From positions 1 through 32,148 of the forward strand of contig DASSNT010000074.1 in NCBI GenBank assembly GCA_035701285.1: a stretch of DNA of 32,148 nt, in the 5' to 3' direction. A model generated the notes under the pieces. That model made no database searches and was not told the origin of the DNA. It worked only from the letters and a program-made list of their open reading frames with translations. Of the stretch, positions 16,962-25,701 are shown one piece after another (the first letter of the stretch is position 1; each line of letters starts with the position of its first letter). Source of the stretch: DASSBR01 sp035701285. GTDB taxonomy: Bacteria > Pseudomonadota > Gammaproteobacteria > Natronospirales > DASSBR01. A program made the position numbers and the translations under genes.

Positions 16962-17495
16962 TCATGATAGCGGCGTCGGCGGCGGGATGCTATTGGCAGA
17001 TTTCGCCGCCTTTACCGCCGCCAGCCGTCGCAGGATCACCTGGACGAGGTCGCCCCGCATAGCGTCCAGCAGGCGCCGCGCTTCCTGATTGCCGGCGAGG
17101 ACGTTGTCCGGGTCGAAGACGTAGTCGCGAGTGAGTGACACTGTCTGCGACGGCAGCAATACCTGGCCGTTGTGCAGCACGGAGAATTCGACTGCGTAGT
17201 GCAGCTCGTAGGCCTGCGGCCGATCGTGGCTGTCGACAGAAATGACCCGGCGGCTGGCATCGTCGTGGATGATGCGGAGGACGGCCGTTGCAGCCTGCGG
17301 CGTTTCTACGACCTCGACGTCGGCGCCAGCCAGGGCGCGGGTCAGGCCGCGGACCAGATCGCTGTATGGGTTGCCGGCGACGATGGTCGTGCGCTGCATG
17401 ACTGGCGGCAGATTGCGGGCCTGCTGCAGGTGATAGCCGCAGGCACTCAGCGTTGCCGCAATGGCGATAACTGCCGGCAGCAAATGCCTTTTCAT
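16962..17495 (-). CDS. lptE: LPS-assembly lipoprotein LptE
   Basis: A 177-residue lipoprotein with a type II signal peptide and lipobox LSAC (acylated Cys19), followed by GYHLQQARNLPP typical of LptE. It plugs the LptD beta-barrel in the outer membrane and is needed for LPS export. It begins three bases after the leuS stop, so the two are co-transcribed. The C-terminal tail (KAAKSANSIPPPTPLS) is short and low-complexity. Confidence 0.95.
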   Translation of the reverse strand: MKRHLLPAVIAIAATLSACGYHLQQARNLPPVMQRTTIVAGNPYSDLVRGLTRALAGADVEVVETPQAATAVLRIIHDDASRRVISVDSHDRPQAYELHYAVEFSVLHNGQVLLPSQTVSLTRDYVFDPDNVLAGNQEARRLLDAMRGDLVQVILRRLAAVKAAKSANSIPPPTPLS

Positions 17496-17498
17496 TTT

Positions 17499-20075
17499 CT
17501 AGACCACCACGTTGACGAGTTTGCCGGGCACGACGATGACGCGCCTGACCGCCTTGCCGTCGATGAAACGCTGTACGTTGTCGTCGGCGAGCGCGGCCTG
17601 TTCGACTGCCTTGCGATCGGCTTCGGCCTCGACCGAAATACGCCCGCGCAGTTTGCCGTTGACCTGCACGACGATTTCGAGTTCGCTGCGCTCCAGGGCG
17701 GCCGGATCGGCCGTCGGCCAGGTGGCATCGATCGCCGGTTCCTCGTGCCCGAGTTCACGCCACAGGCGGTGGCAGATGTGCGGGACAATGGGCGCCAGCA
17801 GCGCCACCGCCGTGTTCAGCGCTTCGTGAACGACTGCGCGACCGGCGGCGTCCTTTGCGTCAAATCGATTGATCGCATTCAGCAGCTCCATGACGGCTGC
17901 GATGGCCGTGTTGAATGTATAGCGGCGGCCGAGGTCGTCGTCCACCTTGGCAATCGTCGCGTGCGTCTGCCGGCGCAGCGCTTTGGCCGCGTCGTCGAGA
18001 TTGGCGGGGACTGCGCCTGCCGGCCCTTGGGACGCGTGTTCTGCCACCGCCCGGTAGAGGCGCTTCAGAAAACGCGATGCGCCTTCGACGCCGGCTTCGG
18101 ACCATTCCAGCGTCTGTTCCGGCGGCGCGGCGAACATCATGAACAGGCGCGCTGCGTCCGCGCCATGCCGCGCGACCAGTACCTCGGGATCGACGCCGTT
18201 GTTTTTCGACTTCGACATCTTGCCGAGGCCCTCGGCCTCAACCGAATTGCCGCCGCTGGCGAGCACCGGCTGGCCGTCGCGCAACTCGACATCGGCCGGG
18301 TTGTAATAGGTGATGCGCGCGCCGTCGCGGCGAAAATAAATCTGGTTCAGCACCATGCCCTGCGTCAGCAGGTTGGTGAACGGTTCGTCGATCGTGAGCA
18401 GCCCCAGGTCGCGCATGACCCGCGTCCAGAACCGCGAATACAGAAGATGCAGAATTGCATGTTCGATGCCGCCGATATACTGGTCGACCGGCAGCCAGTA
18501 ATTGGTGCGCGCGTCGACCATCGCCTCGTCGCTGTCCGGACAGGTGTAGCGCATGTAGTACCAGGACGAGTCGACGAACGTGTCCATTGTGTCGGTTTCG
18601 CGGCGCGCTGGGCCGCCGCAGCGCGGACAGTCGCAATTAATAAATGCTTCCGATTTGGCAAGCGGATTGCCGCTGCCGTCCGGCACGAGGTCGTCGGGCA
18701 GCACCACCGGCAACTGATCCTCAGGCACCGGCACTTCGCCGCAGTGTTCGCAGTGCACGATCGGAATCGGGCAGCCCCAGTAGCGCTGGCGCGAAATTCC
18801 CCAGTCGCGCAGCCGGTACTGAACGCGCTTCTCGCCGCAGCCGTTCGCGGCAAGATCGGCGGCGATCGCATCGGTGGCCGCTTTGAAGCCGAGGCCGTCG
18901 TATGGACCCGACTGGATGCACACGCCGTTCTTCGTGCCGTACCAGTCCTGCCAGTCACCGGCGGCATCGTAATGCTCGCCCTCGACGTCGACCACCTGCC
19001 TGATCGGCAGATCGTATTTGTGCGCGAACGCATAATCGCGCTCGTCGTGACCCGGCACGCCCATGACCGCGCCTTCGCCGTAGGCCATCAGCACGTAGTT
19101 GCCGACCCACACCGGCACCTTGTCGCCGGTAATCGGGTGTGTGACGTGAAAACCGGTCGGCACGCCTTCCTTTTCCTGCGTGGCGAGTTCCGCTTCCGTG
19201 ATGCCGCCGGCGCGGCATTTTTCGATAAAGGCCGCCACGTCCGGATTGTCTTTCGCCAGACGCAGCGCCAATGGGTGCTCCGCGGCGACGGCGACGAAGG
19301 TCGCGCCCATCAGCGTATCGGCGCGCGTGGTGAACACCCACAATTTGTCGTCGCGATCATCGAGCGTGTACGGGAACGCGATGCGCACACCTTCGCTCTT
19401 GCCGATCCAGTTCGCCTGCATCGTGCGCACGCGCTCCGGCCAGCCCTCGAGTCCGTCGAGCGCGGACAGCAACTCGTCGGCATACGCGGTGATGCGCATG
19501 TAATACATCGGGATTTCGCGCTTCTCGACCAGCGCGCCGGTGCGCCAGCCGCGCCCGTCGATCACCTGCTCGTTGGCGAGCACGGTCTGGTCGACCGGAT
19601 CCCAGTTGACGGTGCCGGTCTTCTGGTACACCAGCCCCTTGTCGAGCATCTGCAGGAACAGCCACTGGTTCCAGCGGTAATAGTCCGGATCGCAGGTCGC
19701 GACTTCGCGGCTCCAGTCGATCGCGAAGCCAAGCGACTTCAACTGGCCGCGCATGTAATCGATGTTGTCGCGCGTCCAGCGCCCCGGCGCAACGCCGTTG
19801 GCCATCGCCGCGTTTTCGGCCGGCAACCCGAACGCGTCCCAGCCCATCGGCTGCAGGACGTTGCGGCCGCGCATGCGGTGATAACGCGAGATCACGTCGC
19901 CGATGGTGTAGTTGCGCACGTGCCCCATGTGCAACCGGCCGCTCGGGTACGGCAACATGCACAGGCAGTAATACTTGTCGCCGTCGGCGTCCTCGCGCGT
20001 GGTGAACGCGCCGGTTTGTTCCCAGAACGCCTGGGCGTCGGCTTCGATGTCCTCGTGTTTGTAGCTGTTATCCAT
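17499..20075 (-). CDS. leuS: Leucyl-tRNA synthetase
   Basis: An 858-residue class I synthetase, the usual bacterial length. The HIGH motif appears as HMGH in PSGRLHMGHVRNYTIGD (about 44-60) and KMSKS as GKMSKSKNNG in the last third. The CP1 editing domain lies between, with the VGTGAVMGVPGHDERD-equivalent YGEGAVMGVPGHDERD and a CxxC zinc-type segment (HCEHCGE, CDCPRCG). It charges tRNA-Leu with leucine. Its first eight bases overlap the end of the O-antigen-ligase-like gene. Confidence 0.98.
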   Translation of the reverse strand: MDNSYKHEDIEADAQAFWEQTGAFTTREDADGDKYYCLCMLPYPSGRLHMGHVRNYTIGDVISRYHRMRGRNVLQPMGWDAFGLPAENAAMANGVAPGRWTRDNIDYMRGQLKSLGFAIDWSREVATCDPDYYRWNQWLFLQMLDKGLVYQKTGTVNWDPVDQTVLANEQVIDGRGWRTGALVEKREIPMYYMRITAYADELLSALDGLEGWPERVRTMQANWIGKSEGVRIAFPYTLDDRDDKLWVFTTRADTLMGATFVAVAAEHPLALRLAKDNPDVAAFIEKCRAGGITEAELATQEKEGVPTGFHVTHPITGDKVPVWVGNYVLMAYGEGAVMGVPGHDERDYAFAHKYDLPIRQVVDVEGEHYDAAGDWQDWYGTKNGVCIQSGPYDGLGFKAATDAIAADLAANGCGEKRVQYRLRDWGISRQRYWGCPIPIVHCEHCGEVPVPEDQLPVVLPDDLVPDGSGNPLAKSEAFINCDCPRCGGPARRETDTMDTFVDSSWYYMRYTCPDSDEAMVDARTNYWLPVDQYIGGIEHAILHLLYSRFWTRVMRDLGLLTIDEPFTNLLTQGMVLNQIYFRRDGARITYYNPADVELRDGQPVLASGGNSVEAEGLGKMSKSKNNGVDPEVLVARHGADAARLFMMFAAPPEQTLEWSEAGVEGASRFLKRLYRAVAEHASQGPAGAVPANLDDAAKALRRQTHATIAKVDDDLGRRYTFNTAIAAVMELLNAINRFDAKDAAGRAVVHEALNTAVALLAPIVPHICHRLWRELGHEEPAIDATWPTADPAALERSELEIVVQVNGKLRGRISVEAEADRKAVEQAALADDNVQRFIDGKAVRRVIVVPGKLVNVVV

Positions 20076-21840
20076 CGGATCGCTGGTCGGAATTCAAAAT
20101 TGAACCGGTGAGTTTAACAGGATCGGCAGCTTCCGCCCGATACATCAGCGCGGCGAACGTGCCGACGAAAATAACGTAATAGCCGATTGTCAACGAGTGG
20201 TTGAAGATGGTTTCGGTCAGGCCGAAAATCGCGAAACCGCTGACTGTCACCATGCCGGCATAAGCGCTGCGCCGGGCTAGGCCGTCCGCCGCGCTGAACC
20301 TCAGCGCGAACAGCCAGGCCGGCACGCCGAGCAGCAGCAACAGCTCGATCAGGCCGATCACGCCGCGGGTGGCGAGCGCGTTCAGATACTGGTTGTGCGG
20401 ATGATCGTACATGGCGGTGATGGGAGCGGCGCGGCCTTCGTCCACCCGCCGCGCGGCGGCCGCCCGGTACGCGCCTGTGCCGATGCCGGTCAGCCAGTAC
20501 TCCGTGAAGATGTCCCACGCCGTGCCCCACATGGCCAGCCGCGTGCCGACCGACGTGCCAGTGTAGAAATAGCGATACGCGCCGGGGTTGACCTGCAGCG
20601 GGACCAGGTACATTTCGCCGCCGGGCGGCACACGCACGTCCAGGGTGACGTAATGCCGATAATCCTGTGCCTGGCCGGCAATGATGATCTGGCGGTAACT
20701 GGACCCGCTGACGCGTTCCGGCCGAATACCGACGAGGCGCACCTGGCCGTCGCCACGGGCGAGCACGCTGCCGAACCCGGGCATGTTCGCGTGGCTGACG
20801 ATTCTCGGGATGCGAACCCACCGGGCGCGCCCGGCATCGGGGTTGCTGACATGCAACGCGGCGCCGCCGGGGCAACGTGCCGCGAAGCCGGCGGCGGCCA
20901 GCGCGGCGGCATCGTTCACCGCTTCGATCCGCGCGCCGCGGGTGATGGAAAATTCCGCCAGCCCCTCGACAAGCGGCCGCGCGCTGATGCAACCGGCGGC
21001 CGGCAACGCGGCCACCTCGTCGCGGTAGTAGTCATACTGATGCCAGCTTTGGATCGCGGCGTTGATTCGCGGCCAGACGCCGGTTGCCGGCACGGCGACA
21101 ACAGCCGCGGCAATCGCGACAGCCGCCGCACTGATCGCCAGCCGCCAGCGCATCGCCATGCCTCGCGTCAGCGCGGCCATCGCCAACGCGGCGTAGACAG
21201 GAATGGCCAGCCATCCGCCGCGCGTGCCGGACAGAATGCTTGCCGTCATACCGCCAGCCAGGCCCAGCAGCCCGGCAGCCAGCGCTGCCCAGCGCCAGCG
21301 GCCGCGCTCCGGCGGTGTCAGCACGAGGGCGGCGAAGCCGGTCATCAGCGCCAGATCGCCGAATGTAATCGCGATGCTGTCGCCGGCCGCGCGGCTGACG
21401 CCGCCGCTGGCGAAATACTGAGCCAACGCCGAGCCCGCTGCGATCAGCGAGCCGGCGACCAGCGCGAGCCACACCAACCGCCCCGGCGGTGTCAGGCGGC
21501 GCAGCGCCAGGTAGGCCGGAATCAGGATGACGAACCGCAGGTAACGGCCGAGCACGCGAAAGCCCAGGTTCGTTTCCAGGCCGTTGAGATAAGTAAACAG
21601 CGCCACGGCGAAATACGCTGTCGCGATCCAGATCAGCAGTTTTTCACCGGCTCGCAATCCGCGGCCGAAGCCGTAGCGGAAGCCGAGGTACATCCCGACG
21701 AAAAACAGAATCAGCAGTGAATAGCTGTCGATGCGGTCGATAACCAGCGCCGTCGCCGCTGTCGCGACGACCGCGAGCGAAACGAGTATCTGGCACGCCC
21801 GATTTCCCCACCCCAGCCGCAACGGCTCAAGTTGTTTCAT
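20068..21840 (-). CDS. O-antigen ligase / Wzy-type polytopic membrane protein
   Basis: A 590-residue integral membrane protein with about ten or more hydrophobic segments: a dense block at about 15-260, and a further block at about 500-570. Between them is a large periplasmic loop (about 265-440). The diagnostic Wzy_C/WaaL region is in the C-terminal third: ISTEYWLTGIGTG-like TEYWLTGIGTGAYR, then DHPHNQYLNALATRGVIGL. Family members join O-antigen or other polysaccharide to lipid A core, or polymerise it; which one is not determinable here. It sits between lnt and leuS, overlapping lnt by four bases and leuS by eight. In E. coli nothing comparable sits between these genes. It is thus integrated into an essential envelope operon. 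Confidence 0.85.
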   Translation of the reverse strand: MKQLEPLRLGWGNRACQILVSLAVVATAATALVIDRIDSYSLLILFFVGMYLGFRYGFGRGLRAGEKLLIWIATAYFAVALFTYLNGLETNLGFRVLGRYLRFVILIPAYLALRRLTPPGRLVWLALVAGSLIAAGSALAQYFASGGVSRAAGDSIAITFGDLALMTGFAALVLTPPERGRWRWAALAAGLLGLAGGMTASILSGTRGGWLAIPVYAALAMAALTRGMAMRWRLAISAAAVAIAAAVVAVPATGVWPRINAAIQSWHQYDYYRDEVAALPAAGCISARPLVEGLAEFSITRGARIEAVNDAAALAAAGFAARCPGGAALHVSNPDAGRARWVRIPRIVSHANMPGFGSVLARGDGQVRLVGIRPERVSGSSYRQIIIAGQAQDYRHYVTLDVRVPPGGEMYLVPLQVNPGAYRYFYTGTSVGTRLAMWGTAWDIFTEYWLTGIGTGAYRAAAARRVDEGRAAPITAMYDHPHNQYLNALATRGVIGLIELLLLLGVPAWLFALRFSAADGLARRSAYAGMVTVSGFAIFGLTETIFNHSLTIGYYVIFVGTFAALMYRAEAADPVKLTGSILNSDQRSDG

Positions 21841-23363
21841 TCCCCCTTATCCCGGCGAGCGTTATACAGGCCCGCTATTGTGGCGGCGAACAGCATCGCC
21901 AGCAAGGCGAACACCAGCGGCAAATCGCCCGCCAGCACATACGGCGTCGCGCCGGCGTACGGCCGGATGTTGCCGGTCAGCACCCCCACCTGATCGATGG
22001 GCAGGCGCTGGCGGACGGCACCGTCGGGACCGATTATTGCGGTAATGCCGGTGTTGGTTGCGCGCAGCATGAAACGGCCGGCTTCAATCGCCCGCATGCG
22101 GGCGATCTGCAGATGCTGGGGCAAGGCGATCGAATCGCCAAACCAGGCATCGTCGCTGACTTCAATCAGCACATTCGCGGCGGGCAGCATGCGAATCAAC
22201 TGCGCGCCGAACGCATCCTCGTAGCAGATGGCGACCGCCGCGCGCCAGCGGCCGAGATCGAGCGGCGCCTGATCCGGATCGCCGGGCGTGAAGCTCGAAT
22301 ACGGCAGGCCGCGGCTCTTGAGCCACTCCCGGAACCAGTCCGGGCCCGGGAAATATTCGCCGAATGGAACCAGGTGCTCCTTGAAATAGAACTGCGGGTG
22401 CTCGCCATTCAGCAGCACCACCGCGTTGTACGAATCGCCGTCCCGATAGACCGGCACACCCAGCAGCAACTGGCCGCCGTGCATGGCGACGCGGTTGCTC
22501 AGAGGCAGAAGATAGTCCGCTGCGACGTCCCGCAGCCACGCCGGGACCGCCGTTTCCGGCCAGATGATCAAGTCGCTGTCGAGATGTTCCAGCGTCAGCT
22601 CGCGATAGCGCGTGAGCGACGTAGCGAACGCCGCCGGGTTCCATTTGGTGGACTGGGCAATGTTGCCCTGCATCATGCTGACCTTGATCGGCGGCCCGGC
22701 CGGCTGTGTCCAATCGACCGCGCGGACCCAGAAGCCCAGGGTCCAGACGAGGATCAGCGCGGCGAGTGCGAGCATGCGGTGCGCACTCCGGGGGGGGCGG
22801 CCGCTCCCGCCGGGGGGACGTACGATCAGAACCAGCAACCCCGCGGTCAGCGCGACCGTCCAGCTGATGCCAAACACGCCGGCGATCGGCCCGAACCCTG
22901 CCAGCGGCGAGTCGGTCTGGCTGTAGCCGGCGGCGAGCCAGGGAAAGCCGCTCAGAATCCAGCTTCGCACCCATTCGATCAGCGCCCACAATGCCGGCAG
23001 CGCGACGACGTAGCGGCGCCAGCCACGCCGGGGTGCCAGATAAGCGGCCGCCCACACGACGGTGGCGGAGAACACCCCCATCGCCGCCACCAGCAGCACC
23101 AGCATGGCGACTGCCAGCCAGATGTCGGCGCCGCCGATCAGGTGGATGCTGATGTAGATCCAGTAAACGCCAAAGGCAAACTCGGCAAAGCCGAACAGCC
23201 AGCCGAGCAGGAACGCGCGCCGCGGGCGCTCGTCTTCGGCAAGCAGGAACAGTGCCGCCAGCGTGAGCGGCATGAGCGGGAACAGTCCGAACGGCGCGAA
23301 CGCCAGCACGGCGATCGCGCCGAGCGCGAGCGCGGCCAGCGGCCGAAGCGGAAGGGATGTCAC
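21837..23363 (-). CDS. lnt: Apolipoprotein N-acyltransferase Lnt
   Basis: The nitrilase-type catalytic triad is E270 (IIWPETAVP), K328 (YFKEHLVPFGEYFP) and C380 (VAICYEDAFG), after about six membrane segments in residues 5-220. Lnt transfers the third acyl chain to lipoproteins on the periplasmic side of the inner membrane, using phospholipid. The frame is open upstream to 23447, but GTG at 23363 is preferred. It gives 508 residues, starts directly before the first membrane segment, and overlaps the corC stop as GTGA. The longer form would add 28 unrelated residues inside corC. Confidence 0.95.
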   Translation of the reverse strand: MTSLPLRPLAALALGAIAVLAFAPFGLFPLMPLTLAALFLLAEDERPRRAFLLGWLFGFAEFAFGVYWIYISIHLIGGADIWLAVAMLVLLVAAMGVFSATVVWAAAYLAPRRGWRRYVVALPALWALIEWVRSWILSGFPWLAAGYSQTDSPLAGFGPIAGVFGISWTVALTAGLLVLIVRPPGGSGRPPRSAHRMLALAALILVWTLGFWVRAVDWTQPAGPPIKVSMMQGNIAQSTKWNPAAFATSLTRYRELTLEHLDSDLIIWPETAVPAWLRDVAADYLLPLSNRVAMHGGQLLLGVPVYRDGDSYNAVVLLNGEHPQFYFKEHLVPFGEYFPGPDWFREWLKSRGLPYSSFTPGDPDQAPLDLGRWRAAVAICYEDAFGAQLIRMLPAANVLIEVSDDAWFGDSIALPQHLQIARMRAIEAGRFMLRATNTGITAIIGPDGAVRQRLPIDQVGVLTGNIRPYAGATPYVLAGDLPLVFALLAMLFAATIAGLYNARRDKGE

Positions 23364-24223
23364 GAAGCGGGCGTATCCGCCGCGTCGAGCGTCACTTCCA
23401 GCAAATGAATCCGCCGGCTGTCGGCGCGTATTACCTTGAATCGGCATGGCCCCAGTGTCGTTGTCTCGCCGCGCTTCGGCATGTGGGCGAAGCCTTGGAC
23501 GACCAGCCCGCCAATCGTATCGAACTCTTCATCGCTGAACGTCGTGCCGAAGTACTCGTTGAAGTCCTCAACCGGCGTCAGCGACTTGACCGTGTAGCGG
23601 CGATCGGTATGGCGGACGATTTCATTATCTTCGTCGATGTCGTGCTCGTCCTCGATTTCGCCGACGATCTGCTCGATCACGTCTTCGATCGTCACCAGCC
23701 CCGCAACGCCGCCATATTCGTCCGCGACGACCGCCATATGATTGCGGCTGACGCGAAATTCCTTCAGCAGCATGTTGAGCCGCTTGCTCTCCGGGATAAA
23801 CGGCGCCGGCCGCAGGTATTCGCGCACGCTGAAACTCGCGCCGTCCGGCTCGGCGAAGTGGCGCAGCAGATCCTTGGCCAGCACGATGCCCATAATTTCG
23901 TCGCGGCTGTCGCCGATGACCGGGAAGCGCGAATGGCCGGATTCGATGATAACCGGCAGCACCTCGTTGAGCGCCGCATCCTTCTCGATCACGACCATCT
24001 GCGAGCGCGGCACCATCACGTCGCGCACCTGCATGTCGGCGACCTGGAGCACCCCCTCCAGCATCGCCAGCGCGTCGGCATCGAACAGGTTGCGTTCCTG
24101 CGCCTCGCGCAGCGTGGTCAGCAATTCCTCGCGGTCGCGGGGTTCGCCGGCGAGTGCCTGGCCCAGGCGTTCAAACCAGGACCGGCTCTGCGCCGGCTGA
24201 GTACTAGGGTCGTCGTCAGACAT
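23360..24223 (-). CDS. corC: CBS-domain CorC/YbeX-type magnesium/cobalt efflux-related protein
   Basis: A 287-residue soluble protein of the HlyC/CorC family. An N-terminal MxVRDVMVPRSQM segment (about 69-80) begins the first CBS domain, and a second CBS pair includes VVADEYGGVAGLVTIEDVIEQIVGEIEDE. The CorC_HlyC C-terminal domain (about 205-285) follows. YbeX is linked to Mg/Co handling and, through ybeZY, to ribosome metabolism. Order ybeZ-ybeY-ybeX-lnt is conserved. The gap to ybeY is 52 bases. Confidence 0.95.
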   Translation of the reverse strand: MSDDDPSTQPAQSRSWFERLGQALAGEPRDREELLTTLREAQERNLFDADALAMLEGVLQVADMQVRDVMVPRSQMVVIEKDAALNEVLPVIIESGHSRFPVIGDSRDEIMGIVLAKDLLRHFAEPDGASFSVREYLRPAPFIPESKRLNMLLKEFRVSRNHMAVVADEYGGVAGLVTIEDVIEQIVGEIEDEHDIDEDNEIVRHTDRRYTVKSLTPVEDFNEYFGTTFSDEEFDTIGGLVVQGFAHMPKRGETTTLGPCRFKVIRADSRRIHLLEVTLDAADTPAS

Positions 24224-24275
24224 TCAGGTGTCGTTCTCTGGCTCAAAAAACGCATTCTACCCGAGAAACAAGCGG

Positions 24276-24734
24276 CTATGAGGCACTCTTGTACGGATCG
24301 GGATACCCCAGCCCGGCCAGCACGCGCGTTTCGAGCCCCTCCATCACTGCGGCTTCGGCATCGTCCTGATGATCGAAACCGACCAGGTGCAGCACGCCGT
24401 GTACGGTCAGATGCGCCCAGTGCGCCTCGACCGGCTTGCCCTGCTCCGCGGCCTCGGCGACGACGACCGGGCCACAGATGATCAGGTCGCCGATCAGCGG
24501 CAGCTCGACGCCCGGCGGCAGGTCGGCCGGGAACGACAGCACGTTGGTCGGGCCGTCGCGGTCGCGGTAGCGCCGGTTGAGGGCCGCGCCTTCGTCGCGA
24601 TCCACAATCTTGATGCCGACTTCGGCCGCCTCGCGCCGCCCGGCCAGCGCCGCCGCCGCCCAGCGGCCGAAATCGGCTTCCGCCGGCGGCTGTCCCTCGG
24701 CCCAGGCGGATTCGAGGTAAACGTCAATCGCCAT
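24276..24734 (-). CDS. ybeY: Endoribonuclease YbeY
   Basis: A 152-residue zinc endonuclease. The three metal-binding histidines are H112, H116 and H122 in HGVLHLVGFDH. The TNVLSFPADLP segment (63-73) and GDLIIC (82-87) are also family-typical. YbeY takes part in 16S rRNA 3'-end maturation and 70S ribosome quality control. The frame extends upstream to 24809, but ATG 24734 (MAIDVYLES) matches family length and gives an 11-base overlap with the end of ybeZ. Confidence 0.95.
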   Translation of the reverse strand: MAIDVYLESAWAEGQPPAEADFGRWAAAALAGRREAAEVGIKIVDRDEGAALNRRYRDRDGPTNVLSFPADLPPGVELPLIGDLIICGPVVVAEAAEQGKPVEAHWAHLTVHGVLHLVGFDHQDDAEAAVMEGLETRVLAGLGYPDPYKSAS

Positions 24735-25701
24735 TGCGGTGGCTGGTGGCGGACTGGGCACCTTCGTAGGCGGTGACAATGCGCTGCACCAGCGGATGGC
24801 GCACGACATCGCGCGCGCTGAAGAATGTAAAGCTGATGCCTTCTACATCCTTGAGTACTTCGATCGCGTCGCGCAACCCGGAGCGCTGCCGCGGCGGCAG
24901 GTCGATCTGCGTCACATCGCCGTTGACGACGGCGCGCGAGCCGAAGCCGATGCGGGTCAGGAACATCTTCATCTGCTCGACGGTGGTGTTTTGCGCCTCG
25001 TCGAGAATCACGAAGGCTTCGTTCAAGGTGCGCCCGCGCATGTAGGCGAGCGGCGCGACCTCGATAATCTGGCGCTCCATCAACCGCCCGACCTTCTCAA
25101 AGCCGAGCATTTCATAGAGCGCGTCGTAAATCGGCCGGAGATAAGGATCGACTTTCTGCGCCAGGTCGCCGGGTAGAAAGCCCAGCCGCTCGCCGGCTTC
25201 GACCGCCGGGCGCACCAGCACCAGGCGCCGGACTTCGTCGCGTTCCAGCGCTTCGACCGCGCTCGCCACCGCCAGGTAGGTCTTGCCGGTGCCGGCCGGG
25301 CCGATGCCGAAGTTGAGGTCGTGACGCTGAATGCGCTCCAGGTAGTGCCGTTGATTGGGGCCACGGCCGCGAATCCGGCCGCGCCGCGTCTGGATGGTGA
25401 CGTCGTCTGCGGCACCCTCGTCGCCCGCGCCGTTGCCGGCGTTCGCGTCCTGCAACGCCAGGTGAATGCGTTCCGGGCTCAGCGCCTGGCCAGCCGTATC
25501 GTCATATAGAGAGGACAGCACGGCACCCGCGGTCTCGACGGCGGGCGCGTCTCCGATCAACTGAAAGTGGTTGCCGCGATTGTTGATTTCGACGCCGAGG
25601 CGCTGCTCGATCTGGCGCAGATGCCGGTCGAACTCGCCACAGAGGTTCGCCAGCCGCGCGTTGTCGGCCGGTTCCAGAACAAGATCGCGGGAGTCAGGCA
25701 A
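24724..25701 (-). CDS. ybeZ: PhoH-like ATPase YbeZ
   Basis: A 325-residue PhoH-family protein. A KH-like N-terminal part (about 1-60) is followed by the helicase-like ATPase with Walker A GPAGTGKT (134-141) and a FVILDEAQNTT Walker B segment. The family partners YbeY in rRNA processing. The start overlaps the miaB stop by eight bases; downstream it overlaps ybeY by eleven. Confidence 0.96.
   Translation of the reverse strand: MPDSRDLVLEPADNARLANLCGEFDRHLRQIEQRLGVEINNRGNHFQLIGDAPAVETAGAVLSSLYDDTAGQALSPERIHLALQDANAGNGAGDEGAADDVTIQTRRGRIRGRGPNQRHYLERIQRHDLNFGIGPAGTGKTYLAVASAVEALERDEVRRLVLVRPAVEAGERLGFLPGDLAQKVDPYLRPIYDALYEMLGFEKVGRLMERQIIEVAPLAYMRGRTLNEAFVILDEAQNTTVEQMKMFLTRIGFGSRAVVNGDVTQIDLPPRQRSGLRDAIEVLKDVEGISFTFFSARDVVRHPLVQRIVTAYEGAQSATSHRNGD

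Noticed and set aside
17172..20111. A 979-codon open frame on the plus strand opposite leuS
   Set aside because: It mirrors leuS codon for codon, shows no known domain and is Arg/His/Val-rich as expected for antisense of a GC-rich gene. leuS is unmistakable.
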